This document shows, piece after piece, positions 12,088 to 22,511 of a stretch of 64,000 bases of DNA (its first letter is position 1; each line of letters begins with the position of its first letter). The position numbers were made by a program, and so were the translations under genes. The stretch is from Loripinus fragilis (taxonomy: Eukaryota; Mollusca; Bivalvia; Lucinida; Lucinidae), in assembly GCA_964019695.1 (NCBI GenBank), contig OZ026520.1:30476120-30540119 (forward strand). The letters are read 5' to 3'. Below the pieces are notes generated by a model. That model ran no database searches. It saw only the letters and a list, made by a program, of their open reading frames with translations, and was not told where the DNA came from.

Positions 12088-12165
12088 CTGGCGAGGCCGT
12101 GGATCGAACCCGTGACCCCTGGTTTATAAGACATGTGGTTTATCCACTATACCACAGCGGGTCCT
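12087..12165 (-). repeat. tRNA-like SINE head with (CA)n tail
   Basis: Read on the minus strand, the stretch contains an A-box-like TGGTATAGTGGATAAACC and a B-box GGTTCGATCC at tRNA spacing, the hallmarks of a RNA polymerase III promoter. The cloverleaf does not fold properly: acceptor and anticodon stems are mismatched and no clear anticodon loop is seen. A tRNA-derived SINE or tRNA pseudogene is therefore more likely than a working tRNA. Confidence 0.6.
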
Positions 12166-12437
12166 AGAGTTAAATATACTGAGAGGAACTAGACACTTAA
12201 GTATTTTACATGGAAATCTTCCAAAGGTATTTTTTGCATTTTAAACATTTAGCGTTTTTATTACGTATCACTGACGTTGACGTTCAGGCTATTGGTGCTA
12301 TCATCAATTCTGTGAATTAAATGTGTTATATGAATGGTGAGGATATCAGATTTCATAAAAATAATGAATTTGTTTTTCATCCAGACATGTTAGAAAAAAA
12401 AGTTTCTCATTCCTCTCAGTATATGTACAGCCACCTA

Positions 12438-12573
12438 CTGTCTTGTCAACCAAGAGTGACAGTGACGTACTATTTTGTTTACAAATTAACTTGTACACTC
12501 TGGACACTTGATCTGCCCTGATATCTTTGTAAACAAACCATGACGTCATTGTCATTCTTGGCTTGCAGGACAA
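12438..12573. mobile_element. Short TIR MITE, TA target, copy a
   Basis: The termini read CTGTCTTGTCAACCAAGAG on the left and its complement CTTGGCTTGCAGGACAA on the right, extending into AGTGACAGTGACGT. TA dinucleotides flank both ends (12436-12437 and 12574-12575). A second copy lies at 24043-24268. No ORF is present. The terminal repeats include CRE-like TGACGT. Confidence 0.75.
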
Positions 12574-12791
12574 TAAAATGTCTTTATTATTTTGCACACA
12601 CTTCATATGTTGCACATTTCTTGTGGGTGTAACAACAAAACAGAACGGTCACGGGCATTTTAGTCAAAGTATTATCTTTTTAGATTTTCTGTATTTTATT
12701 CTTGATCATATTTATAAGTCCTTTTCATTCTGGATACCAGAAACCTGTACTTTGGCAAATATATTTTGGATACCGGTAATCAGGTACTTTT

Positions 12792-12858
12792 GTAAACAGT
12801 GGAGACCCAGATGAAATGCCGCATAAGGCGGCATTTTATCAAGGTCTGCACTGTTTGC
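12792..12858. repeat. Snap-back hairpin, about 67 bp
   Basis: The left arm starts GTAAACAGTGGAGACCCAGAT and the right arm ends GGTCTGCACTGTTTGC. The tip is ATGCCGCATAAGGCGGCAT. It is a member of the roughly 68-bp hairpin family. Confidence 0.7.
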
Positions 12859-13027
12859 TTAGGGACAGAAATACACCATTTTATACCCCCCCCCTGTCAA
12901 AAAAAAGAAGAAAAAAACACCCCTTTAAATACAAAATGGATAATTCCATACCTATTGTATCAATATGTATTATGGCATTATCCATCAGTAAGTGCATCTG
13001 GATTACAACTGCACAGTTGTATATATA

Positions 13028-13927
13028 CTCCTCAAAATAATTAAAGGACCAAGATTTTAGAATGCGAGTATAATTAGCTCAAACATTTAAATTCTGTAAA
13101 ACTTGACCCAAAGCTTTGTATTCTTTATGTCCATAAGTCAAGAATCATTATTACTGATTTTCATGCCTAATTCTGCCATAACTGTGCCTCAAATGAACAT
13201 ACCCTTAAAAACACACTTTCAAAAGGCAGTGGGTGGGGTGGTGAAATTCTTCTGTGGCCATTCGAGTAGAATGAAAGTGACATCAAATTAAACTGTGTCT
13301 TAAACAGGTGAGCTTGCATGCAAAAAAATCTTCAAACAGTTTCAATATACTGGGAAGCAAGCATTTTCATCTCTGACAATGGAGTGTTGACATTGTTTTG
13401 TTTTCTGAAAACAATAGGTGAACTTGTCCATCAAGAATCAGATTTTTAATCGTCATTCTATGCCTTTGGGTGTTAGAAATATGCCCCGACAAATTGTTTA
13501 AGGATTGTCACAGACAAACGCCAAAACCAGTTGTCTGAACCCATAGTCTGGCCATAACGTCGCAGCCAAAAGGGACAATTTTCTCTCACAGGAAGAGGTG
13601 GGATTAAAACACCATACAATCATGTGAAAAGAGAGATTCCAGCATCTAAAAGCATTTTTCATCCATTTCATGCAGTTCTGTGGTCCATGGGTCACACATA
13701 AAAAATGACATCCCAATGCATTTAGGTCAAGTTTTTAAAAAGACAAAAAATCCTTGTTAGTAACATTTTCTACCATTTTCTTGTGCCGTTTCACTTGGCA
13801 ATTTGGACGTCAAAGGTGTCCGAAAAAAATTTAGGCTGGATCGTAAAATTGGTTTTCAAAATACGTTCTACACAAAATGCATCAATGTTATAATTGATAG
13901 CATTGGTCCTTCAATTATTTTGAGGAA
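13028..13927. mobile_element. 900-bp TIR element with TATA flanks
   Basis: The left end reads CTCCTCAAAATAATTAAAGG and the right end is its near-complement CCTTCAATTATTTTGAGGAA. TATA is present on both sides (13024-13027 and 13928-13931), compatible with a TA target duplication of a Tc1/mariner-type element. The interior has only short broken frames and no recognisable DDE motif, so it is non-autonomous or decayed. Confidence 0.7.
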
Positions 13928-14041
13928 TATACTTAGTAGGGCAAATCTACCATTTCTACCATTTATTATAATGTTTGTTCGTTGGTTCAAAATAAACTGG
14001 CTTTTCAAAATACTTTTACGGTGTACCATCAGAGTGCCGAC

Positions 14042-14120
14042 TAGTTTGAATCCAGATCAGGCTGACAAAAAATAATGGGCCTAATGGGCCTGATCTGGGT
14101 CCAATTTATTTGCAAACGTT
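14042..14120. repeat. Degenerate snap-back hairpin
   Basis: TTTGAATCCAGATCAGGCTG faces GGGCCTGATCTGGGTCCAA with a short loop, and TTTGCAAACG follows. It is a diverged member of the hairpin family. Confidence 0.5.
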
Positions 14121-14497
14121 TAAAAGTATAGCCGGCGACTAGGTGTAAGATTACGCCTCCGAATGTCATTTTTGGTTTTGACACATTCTACGGCGTAATA
14201 TTTATGTGCACATTTTGTTCAAAATTCTAATTGATAAGAGTGGACTCAATTTTCACTTCAGTTTATGACGTAACCTTATAAAACTTATATAGAAATGTTC
14301 CTTAGATACTTATCTTTACGCCGATAGGAATGTTTTTTTGAAAAACCTTACCTGATCGGTTTTATTCAACCTCAATCATATGTTTACACATTCTGTGAAC
14401 GTTTTGAATGGCCGGTCATGATTTTGAGAAAGAGGTTGTTAGGGATATACTAAATACCGAAATTGTTCTTCCACGAATTTTCAAAGGGCTGCATAAC

Positions 14498-14790
14498 CCA
14501 ATCTACCTACCTACCTACCTACGGGCCTGACTACCAACAGGTCTACCTACCTATTTACCTACAGGTCTATGTACAAACCTATCTATCTGTACCTTCTTAC
14601 CTATCTATCTATTCACCTACGTACCTAGAGGTCTACCTATCTACCTACAGTAATATCTACCTTCCTACATACAGATCTACCCACCTACATGCAGGTCTAG
14701 ATATCTTCTTACATGTCAACATACCTACCTACCCATTCACCCATCCACCTACCTATATACCCACCCACCACCTACCTACCTACCAAATAA
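14498..14790. repeat. Degenerate CTAC/CTAT tetranucleotide tract
   Basis: About 290 bp of CTACCTAC and CTATCTAT iterations with interspersed ACAGGT. The tyrosine- and threonine-rich 114-codon ORF across it is a by-product of the repeat. Confidence 0.85.
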
Positions 14791-14799
14791 GGCATATGG

Positions 14800-15689
14800 A
14801 AATATAATATTATGCTGCGTTGCTCTGTTATATGACTGACATCTGTTACCATTCCATACCTAGCCATCCCTTCTTTATTTATTGCCATGCGTGTTTTAGA
14901 AACAGCATTTGTTACTTACAAGCACTCAGGTGTGTAAGTAATAGTATATCTGCATAAAAAGGTATTTGATTGCAGCTAAAGGAAAGGTAAAGAATTATCC
15001 AAAGATCAGATAGATACAATCAAGTACCAGACCTGACGGAGATAAAATGCACTCCAGACCACAGCTAATGCAATACTTACTATATAAGTTATGTAATTTA
15101 ATAATGTGTGTACAGATTGCGTTAAAATTGGGAATAAGCATGATACATACCTGGCATAAATTTATTTTCAATCGATTCAATGATAAATTCAAATCATAGA
15201 AAATATAAATATCACGCCATAAGTAAAAGTCACAAAATCACATAATGGCGCCAATTTTCAAAAGAATATCACAGACAGGCACTGGTACAGTTGCAGAATA
15301 GTCATCGGCTACCATGGACAAAGACACCTGACATTAGTGCTATTGAATATTTAAAGAATTAGATAAACCGAAGCTCGGCATAACCAACAACAGCTGCAGT
15401 AGTCCCACATTCAGGAATGGAGAAACATCCTACAGGCATTCATACTGACCTACGTTCTGTCAATGAGATAGAGGTGTCAGCAAGTCATTGGAGCTAGAGC
15501 GTGTCGCACCAGATATAAGTTAATCAAAGCTGAATCCTGAAGACGAATCAATGGATTCTTAGGTAACATGTGATAAAATATCGTTATCATATGATATCGT
15601 TTCACTTCTGCTGTGATATTCTTTTGAAAAGTGCCGACGTTACGTGATATGGCAACTTTATTTATGATTTTATTACTGCACGTTCCAAG
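14800..15689. other. Mostly unrecognised; short repeat-D fragment
   Basis: Near 15028-15055 there is a piece matching the end of repeat family D (GATACAATCAAGTACCAGAC). Nothing else is recognised. Confidence 0.4.
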
Positions 15690-16055
15690 GTGGTAATTCT
15701 TTTGTGCATCATTTGTGTTATTTCTGTCTTGTGTTTGTTATGCTTTCGCGGGCGTCTTTTTATTGATGCCTTGTTGTCCCCTGCTGGGAAAGGGCTGACC
15801 TCTTGGCCCTTGTTTGTGATGTCTAATTGTGTGTTTGTCACTTTTCCATGTGGTATCCTGCGACAGGTGTGGTACTTGATTGTATTGAATCCTGATCTTC
15901 GTCCTCTTTCTTACTATGAAACATAAATAACAAACATGATACACAAAGAAGCACCGCCTTGGAATGGTCAGTAAAATACCTTTACTGGTGGGCTTAAAGT
16001 AGTTTCACTGTACCAACCTCAACCTTCGTTCAGATGTGGATCAAGATGCAAAAAT
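15690..16055 (-). repeat. Dispersed repeat family D, copy 1
   Basis: On the minus strand the copy begins with CTTGATCCACATCTGAACG, has a head CCATTCCAAGGCGGTGCTTC, and is collinear with 42937-43260 and with the 26160-26400 copy. On the opposite strand the other end reads GGTGTGGTACTTGATTGTAT. It has no ORF of its own. Family size is roughly 330 bp. It could be a SINE or a non-autonomous LINE derivative; no Pol III boxes were identified. Confidence 0.6.
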
Positions 16056-16195
16056 GTTTTGTTTCTCATTTTACCGGGGGCAAATCTTTGCCCAAGACTC
16101 TGTTGTCATTAAAACTAAATTGTTTACTTCGCATGGAGTCTTCTTAGGGAATGCAATGTATCATCACAGAGAAACAATCGAATAAATCAAAGTAA

Positions 16196-16260
16196 GTGAG
16201 AATGGTCAGGAAATACCATAATCACAAACTGCAGACAAATCCTTTATAGTGCCTTCAAGT
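16196..16260 (-). repeat. Dispersed repeat family F, fragment
   Basis: TCAGGAAATACCATAATCAC and AAACTGCAGACAAA match the ends of the longer copies at 41630-41825 and 61885-62160. Confidence 0.5.
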
Positions 16261-16459
16261 ACCAGCTGCATTAGTTGCCTTTCTATGGACACCTAATACA
16301 TACAATAATATCAAATCAACATACTTAGATGAAACAAAGTAAAAAGCTCTTAAGTCCCATTCTGCCAGAGCCAAAGAAACCTCCTAGTTTAACCACGTTA
16401 AGTACAACCAACTAAAACACCAGGCTCTAACCCACCCATGAAAGTTTTATGCCACAATC

Positions 16460-17800
16460 GTCATTATAAAGGCCTGACCAACTGTAAAGACGATATAAGA
16501 AAATGCAGCCAAAACCACAATATAAAAGCCAAAGAAGCAATAACAACACAAATAAACCTGCATACTCCCTTGTACATATAATAAGGACACATTATACTAT
16601 CTGTCTGTATCAGTTGAATTTTGGAACGCCTGGAATCGAGAGATTCCCACTGGAGAAGCTTGAGAATTGATGGCAGGCTGCTGGTGTTCCTGTTTCGGTT
16701 TGTTGTGTACCAGGCAGCTGTTCTTTGATTTATCTCTAATTTCCGAATCTGACACTTCTTGTGCTGGGTCCAAACAAACGAGCAGTATTCAAAGTTCAAG
16801 CGGACTATGCTGAAGTAGGTGTTTGCTTTTTAATCCTCACCACAAGACCTGCGGCTGCGTCTTAAGATCCTGGGCATGCTGTTGGGCTTATTTGAGATAA
16901 TTTCTATGTGTGTCTTCCAAGAAACGGTAGCCTTAAGGTTGACACCCAGGTACTTTGTTGCATCTTCAGTATTCATGATGTGTCCTATTAGCTTGTGGGA
17001 GGGGGTCTGAAGGGGGTCTGGATCTTGATACACTCAGGACACTGCATTTCTGAGGATGGAATTCACCACCCGACTTGGATTCCCACTCTGCTAAAGCATC
17101 AAGGTCTTGCTGTAGGACGACATAATCACGGTCCATACATTATGCAGTCATCTGCAAACAAACATGTCTGGAGATGAGATTGTCTTGAGGTCGTTAATGA
17201 CACTAATCATCTATCATCAATCATTCACACATAATATCATCTAGAATTTTTAGTCGTGTCAGTCTCACAGCATGCCATTCCCCCTTTCCAACAATAATTA
17301 ATTATAGTTCGAAATACAGTTAAAATTCCAAAATTTACGTTTTGTCAATTCATTTACACATCTTTCTTGATTGTCCTTTTCATGTTATATTCTGATTATT
17401 TTGACTAAAAATTCATAGCCATTTCAGTGTGCACTCCATGTAATAGTAAATACTCTCCTAGAGGTGTTTGGAGTATCTGGCAAATACAGAATAAATTGCA
17501 AAAATAACAAGGGCCCCAGTACTGACACATACAGGACCCCCCCCCCTTAAGACGGGCACGCTTTCTGAAGAACAACCCTCAACAGCCACACTGGGTTCTG
17601 CCAAAAAGGAAGTATGTGATCTACTGTTGGGTATCCCCTGATGCCATCGTGGTGTAGCCTCCCGGGTAAACTGAATTGTTGGAACTCTGTCAAAAGCCTT
17701 AGAAAATTCCAAGACAATCGTGTCTGCCTGTACGCCGCTGTCCAATGTGGAGGTTAAGTCATGCTGAAGAGTAACAAGGAGCATTCTTCCGCGTAAGGAA
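16460..17800 (-). pseudogene. Decayed LINE reverse transcriptase
   Basis: Three minus-strand frames together recapitulate a non-LTR RT. Residues encoded near 17680-17800 (LDSGVQADTIVLEFSKAFDRVP) correspond to the catalytic motif A region. Those around 16920-17000 (NTEDATKYLGVNL..TVSWKTHIE) correspond to the thumb, and those at 16600-16790 (FEYCSFVW...KLEINQRTAAWYT) to the post-RT segment. The YADD box and part of the palm are missing between 17040 and 17500. Frameshifts and deletions make it inactive. The style (CSFVW, QWESL..RR) is Jockey/RTE-like and distinct from the intact LINE at 35.4 kb. Confidence 0.75.
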
Positions 17801-17959
17801 CGTTCCTTCCGGTGTTTAGTTATACCCCAATACCTGTCAAGTTTGGAACCCTGCCTCCTATACTGACGCTGATGACACTGAGAACCACACGCCATGATGT
17901 AGGACAACAACATCTCTCTGTTTACAAAACACTTTTGTTTTTTCACTCTTTAACACATC

Positions 17960-19060
17960 GTAAGTGTCAATATACGATATACTTATTGTATTTCAAATAT
18001 TTCAACATTTTTCTTCATGACTACTAATTGCCAGAAGTGCACAGCAGTACACGCAAGCTGGAATTGCATGGATTAAAATACATGACTTAATTTTCATTCT
18101 ATGTGCATAAAAACCATAACGTAGTTTGAGCCTAGAACAAACTTACAAACTACGTTATGGTCCCAGAACTAGCCAGCGACAAAAGTAGTCTATAGCAGGC
18201 TAATATCGCAACCAATGCCACTGTGAGGAAGAGCCACAAAATTTAACAATAACAAGTCACTAGGAGGACAAAGAAAAATAATCAGCTCTTCCTACCCCAT
18301 CGTTTTACCTCCGATGATGATGATGATGGGTAAAATGGTAAGATAAGTTAAACTGCTTGTACATTGCTCGTATACTATCACTATACACGTACACAATCAT
18401 GGTGTAACTAAGACTTTTACCAAGTTGCAAAAATCAACATGCACAACTATGTGATGTTTGCCATATACCTTTTGGGATACAAGTGCTTCTGACATCTTTG
18501 CCGTCATATACATGCCGCCATATGTGTGTACGATATCTATGCCGAAATAAGTTTTTACGAGATCAAAATTGGAATTTGAATGCTTCTTTGATTTTCCATC
18601 ACCAAATAGTGTTTATGAATGAGAGTTGAGGACAACTGCTAACTTCAATTACATAAATACTGGTAAGACTGGTGATAGAAGCTGTAAAATATGTTATTTT
18701 TTATAAATATGTACACTACATCTCAGCTAAAACCATCCTTGTTCCACCCCTTCGATATTTGTGGGTGAATGATTACAATAGCAACGGCATTTCTGGGCGT
18801 TACCCATTATATATTCTGTTAAAGCGTGATGTTAGGCACCGCCTGCACTGTTTAGTTTTGACAGATACTTATTTGTATAATTTTACGAAGGGAAATACTT
18901 ACCATGTAAATCAAAGATGGCGCCATACAACGTGTTTGCAACATCCATGCTATGACGTATGTTGTTACACATGAAATTACTTAACAGCAATTATAAATGT
19001 GTTCAAATAAATATGAAAAACCTCTTGTATAGTCCGACCAGTTAGTTGCATATATGCAGA
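17960..19060. other. No gene; one 16-bp-arm hairpin
   Basis: A perfect inverted repeat ACCATAACGTAGTTTG (18113-18128) / CAAACTACGTTATGGT (18146-18161) is separated by 17 bp, and there is a short ATG-rich run near 18314. Nothing else is recognised. Confidence 0.5.
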
Positions 19061-19128
19061 GCGAGCAAGGATGGCTCAGGCGAGTCTGTGCATATGCGCA
19101 GACTCGCCAGATCATTCGCTGCTCGCAT
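19061..19128. repeat. Snap-back hairpin, 68 bp (34 + 34)
   Basis: The left arm starts GCGAGCAAGGATGGCTCAGG, the right arm ends ATTCGCTGCTCGC, and the centre is GAGTCTGTGCATATGCGCAGACTC. The arms pair with no loop and few mismatches. Same size class as the perfect example at 51182-51249. Confidence 0.75.
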
Positions 19129-19429
19129 ACGTAAAGTATGGATGTAGATGAAGACTCAGACCAAAATTGATTCATCTGGCCAGCATATACGTTTATAAGG
19201 ACCGGAATCTCGTGCATGTGTCCGTGCATACGTCTGTGCGTCACGGTGTCCATATTTGTAGCTTGTACATACTTATATTCTCCATCCATACTTTTGGCTT
19301 ACTAATCTTACACCATTTGCTGCAAAATGATGAAATATGGACATTTTAATTCCCAAATTAAGTTTGAAAGCCTGATTTGTTGTTGTTTTTACATACTGTC
19401 TGAGTGCACACCCCATTGTCATGTCGTGG

Positions 19430-19650
19430 CAGTTTCAGAAATGAGACCTGACCTTGGAAGGGGGGTCCTGGTATCCCTTTAAGTATTTTGAAAATAATCC
19501 TATATTGCTGAAATGAAATAGGCAAATATCACCAAAATTCACCCAAATTCTGAAAGCTTTGTCTCGCCATATCCCTAAAATACTTTGAGTTTTCACAAAA
19601 GAATCCCATATCCCTTAAATAGTTTGGCCACCCCATATCCCTAAAAGTCC
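19430..19650. repeat. Degenerate CATATCCCTAAA repeat tract
   Basis: Variants of TATCCCTTTAAGTATTTTG and CATATCCCTAAAATACTTTG recur three to four times at irregular spacing, another example of a word-filled stretch. Confidence 0.5.
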
Positions 19651-19778
19651 TTCCAGTGCCTCAACAATAGCGCTATCCGGAATTTGACCATTTTATTTGA
19701 ATTAAAGAACAACACGTGGACACTTCGCAATCTTGTCCAGAACATTTCCTTTGATGAAATTTACCCTAAAGGTTTTAA

Positions 19779-19973
19779 ACCTTAAAGCGCCAATCACAAC
19801 TGCAGCAGACGACAAATTTCACGACATCTTTACTTATTTCCGAAAAAAGAAGGTCTAATATTTCATGAGCAGCAGACGATTCTCATGAAATACCATGCCT
19901 TTTTGTTATTTTTGCAAAGCAGCAAAATTTTAAATTGTCGTCTGCTGCAAATTATAGGTGGCGCTTTATGGGT
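19779..19973. mobile_element. piggyBac-like MITE, copy 1 (TTAA target)
   Basis: The ends pair as ACCTTAAAGCGCCAATCACA and GGTGGCGCTTTATGGGT, with subterminal GCAGCAGACGACAA / TTGTCGTCTGCTGC. TTAA flanks both sides (19775-19778 and 19974-19977). A second copy is at 51109-51351 with CCC ends. The TTAA duplication and CCCTT terminus are typical of piggyBac-group elements; there is no transposase. Confidence 0.75.
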
Positions 19974-20393
19974 TTAAACTAGAAAAACAGACACGTTTAT
20001 TATTGATCGACTCCTATGGGTACATGTATCTCAACATGTATCTTAATATACATGTAATGTAATTAGCTAATTTGTTAAAATGCAGCTGGTCTCTGCAGCT
20101 GGTCTCGAGGGAATACACTTAACAGTATTATTGTAATTCAATACATTATGGTCAGACAAATAAGTCAGTGATATGATTAAAATGGTCATTAATTAGAGTG
20201 TCTATGGTATGAAAAAATTCTCTGTCAAAAGTCTAAAAGTCTAAAATTGTGAGTATGATAAAATTTGTTCTAAAATTGTCACTTTCCTATTTCCATCCCA
20301 TTTTGGTGGTCATTTGGTACTTATAAAGACTAGACTATTGTTCTAATAAATCAATAATAATGAATTAGTGAAAAGCAACGTTTATTTTCTTAA

Positions 20394-20759
20394 AGCTGCA
20401 TACTCTGTAACTATGAACATTTTTCGAAAAATTTTATTTTCTTTTTAAATCATTTGTAAAAGTTGAATTAAGTTATGTTTTCACAATAAATCTGTTCACT
20501 AGAGCGGAAAACTGCACGGAAAAGTGAATTATCTTATAAAACAGGTGTGTTTTACTCGTGTCGATAATTATTTGCGTCCCTCCAATTATTATAGACAGTT
20601 AAATTTAACATAAATGCTGTTGTTTCGATACTGATAATTTGTTAAGATTTACGAAATTGGTAAAATGTATACCTGAATTTTAGTTTTTTTACTGTGTTCT
20701 TGAAAAATAGAAACATTAGTTCAAAAATTAAAAGATCAAAAGTTACAGACTATGCAGCT
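20394..20759 (+). mobile_element. TTAA-flanked MITE family T, copy 1
   Basis: A 366-bp element starting AGCTGCATACTCTGTAACT and ending with the complement AGTTACAGACTATGCAGCT, with TTAA at both ends (20390-20393 and 20760-20763). The interior is AT-rich with a TTTTTCGAAAAATTT dyad near the left end. Five copies lie in the window. TTAA targeting suggests piggyBac-type mobilisation, although the AGCTGCATA terminus is not the usual CCC. Confidence 0.85.
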
Positions 20760-20929
20760 TTAACATCAAAGCGGCCAAAAACAGCCCCTTAATGCGCGTC
20801 GCTCTCTCTGTACCGATCGCAACCAATAATCTTTATTCGGCCTTTAAAGAGAAAGGTTTTCTTAATTAGGTACTACCTTTGCGACCTTTTACAAAAGTAC
20901 CCTTAAGTCAATTGAAAGTTTTAAGGGGT

Positions 20930-21150
20930 TAGACTAGGCCCCAAGATTGTATTGTTTTCTTGCTGAACTCAGCTGGGCATGAACTTTTCAACTGCTCATA
21001 AAGACTAAAATACTGAAACATAAAGATAATTTTCCGCTTAGTACGCTCAGATTGTGTTTTTATCCTGCTTATAAATTTTAAAAGCCAACAATTGTTGGCA
21101 TTTTAACATTTATGAGCATAATTAATGTTGTTTAGCCCTGAAAGGACTAA
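20930..21150. repeat. Diverged relative of the 21.4-kb MITE
   Basis: Shares CAACTGCTCATAA, AACAATTGTTGGCATTTTAA and ATTTATGAGCA with the element at 21415-21653, in the same order. Confidence 0.5.
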
Positions 21151-21184
21151 ATCAAAAATCCCAACAAAATTGATGCTACAGAAA

Positions 21185-21325
21185 ACAGCGGCGTCACTGC
21201 GTTGTGTTCCTTGAGCAAGATACATTTATCCTAGCTTAGTACTGGTTTAACCCAGGAAGACCCGTCCCTGTTTAACTGAAAGACTGTTGATGGGACGTAA
21301 AGAATCAAATCAAACAAACAAACAA
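21185..21325 (+). repeat. SINE fragment (CAAA-type tail)
   Basis: Contains CCTTGAGCAAGATACATTTA, CCCAGGAAGACCCGTCCC and GGGACGTAAAGAATCAAAT, ending in a (CAAA)n-like tail. The same modules occur at 55140-55275, and in a longer copy with a tRNA-like head on the minus strand at 54632-54830. This copy is 5' truncated and lacks the tRNA head. Confidence 0.7.
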
Positions 21326-21414
21326 AACAGAAAACGGAGGTTACTGCGTAATCGCCGTTTTGGAACTGGTAATGGTATTCTGAGAATTTGAAGCTAACAT
21401 TTGGCCAGGCCCAA

Positions 21415-21653
21415 GGTTATAAACTTTTTCATGCTCAACTCACTCAACTGAGCACACAATTTCAACTGCTCATAACAACTACAATACCGACAAATGAAGA
21501 AGTTTCTTGCTTTAGTCTCTCAGATGTTGCATTTATCATGCTAATAAATGTTAAAATGCGAACAATTGTTGGCATTTTAATATTTATGAGCAGGATAACT
21601 TTCGTGCTCAGCTAAGTTGAGCACAGAACAAGTTTCATAACCTCAGGGCCTGG
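21415..21653. mobile_element. TIR MITE, CCAGGCCC ends
   Basis: The left end CCAGGCCCAAGGTTATAAAC pairs with the right end GTTTCATAACCTCAGGGCCTGG. TGAGCACA-type subterminal dyads and a central AACAATTGTT are visible. No ORF of note. Confidence 0.65.
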
Positions 21654-22029
21654 TATATATACATGTATATGGAAAAGTATATGGCATAAAAGCCATGTCT
21701 CTAGCAACAAGTTATATGATGCTCCAACAGCATCCTCTTTGGGATAATTTGGCTTGAAATAAATCATATGAGGGTCTGGAAATGTAATGATGAGAGTATA
21801 ATTGCCTTATTTCATAATGGTTATAGAATAAAGAGCACAAAGTTTAATTATAAGAGTAATTAGACCTCAAAAAATAAACTTTTTTCTTTTTAAAGAATAG
21901 CAGGAAAAAAATACTGAATAATAAGTTTGAAATGAATAACAAATAAAAATAAATCTGAATCTAAAATTAGAACGTTGTTGAGCTAGGAGAAAAGAACCAA
22001 CCCTGTTGACCCTGTTATTGAAAAACACT

Positions 22030-22070
22030 TCATCGATATGAGATGAACCGTAAAGTAGTTCTTCTTTTAA
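22030..22070 (-). pseudogene. Duplicated 3'-end fragment of the 408-codon gene
   Basis: On the minus strand this encodes KEELLYGSSHIDEV, near-identical to KEELLYGSSNVDEE at the C-terminus of the gene at 22512-23738. The fragment is cut exactly at its TTTAAA by a TTAA MITE. A few matching bases (CACCATTAAAG versus CACCATTTAAAG) continue on the far side at 22446-22465. Confidence 0.7.
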
Positions 22071-22442
22071 AGCTGCATAGTCTGTAACTTTTGATCTTTT
22101 CATTTTAGAAATATTGTTTCTATTTTTCAAAAACACAGTAAAAATACTAAAATTCAGGTATACATTTTACCTTTTTCGTAATAATTAACAAATTATTAGT
22201 GCCAAAACAACAGCATTTATGTTAAAAATTAACTGTCTAGAATTATTGGAGGGACGCAAATAATTACAAACAAGAGAAAAAACACCTGTTTTTTTTTTTA
22301 AGATAATTCACTGTTCCATGCAGTTTTCAGCTGTAAAAATTAGATTAATTGTGACAACATAACTTTATTCTTTTTTTACAAATGATTTAAAAAGAAATTT
22401 TTTTTATTCGAAAAAATGTTCATAGTTACAGAGTATTCAGCT
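22071..22442 (-). mobile_element. TTAA-flanked MITE family T, copy 2
   Basis: A 372-bp copy in the opposite orientation to copy 1, starting AGCTGCATAGTCTGTAACT and ending GAGTATTCAGCT, with TTAA at 22067-22070 and 22443-22446. It is inserted in the duplicated gene tail; the intact parental gene shows the empty site. Confidence 0.85.
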
Positions 22443-22511
22443 TTAATGGTGCTTGCACGGATTAGGCTCGGATAAGGAAATGTGTTTGTTCGGTTTACTT
22501 CTTGAGTTTCA

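Noticed and set aside
12087..12165. Functional tRNA gene on the minus strand
   Set aside because: A and B boxes are present, but the acceptor, anticodon and T stems do not pair, and a (CA)n tail follows; a SINE head or tRNA pseudogene fits better.
14463..14807. 114-codon Tyr/Thr/Pro-rich ORF
   Set aside because: It is produced entirely by the CTAC/CTAT tetranucleotide tract and has no independent coding evidence.
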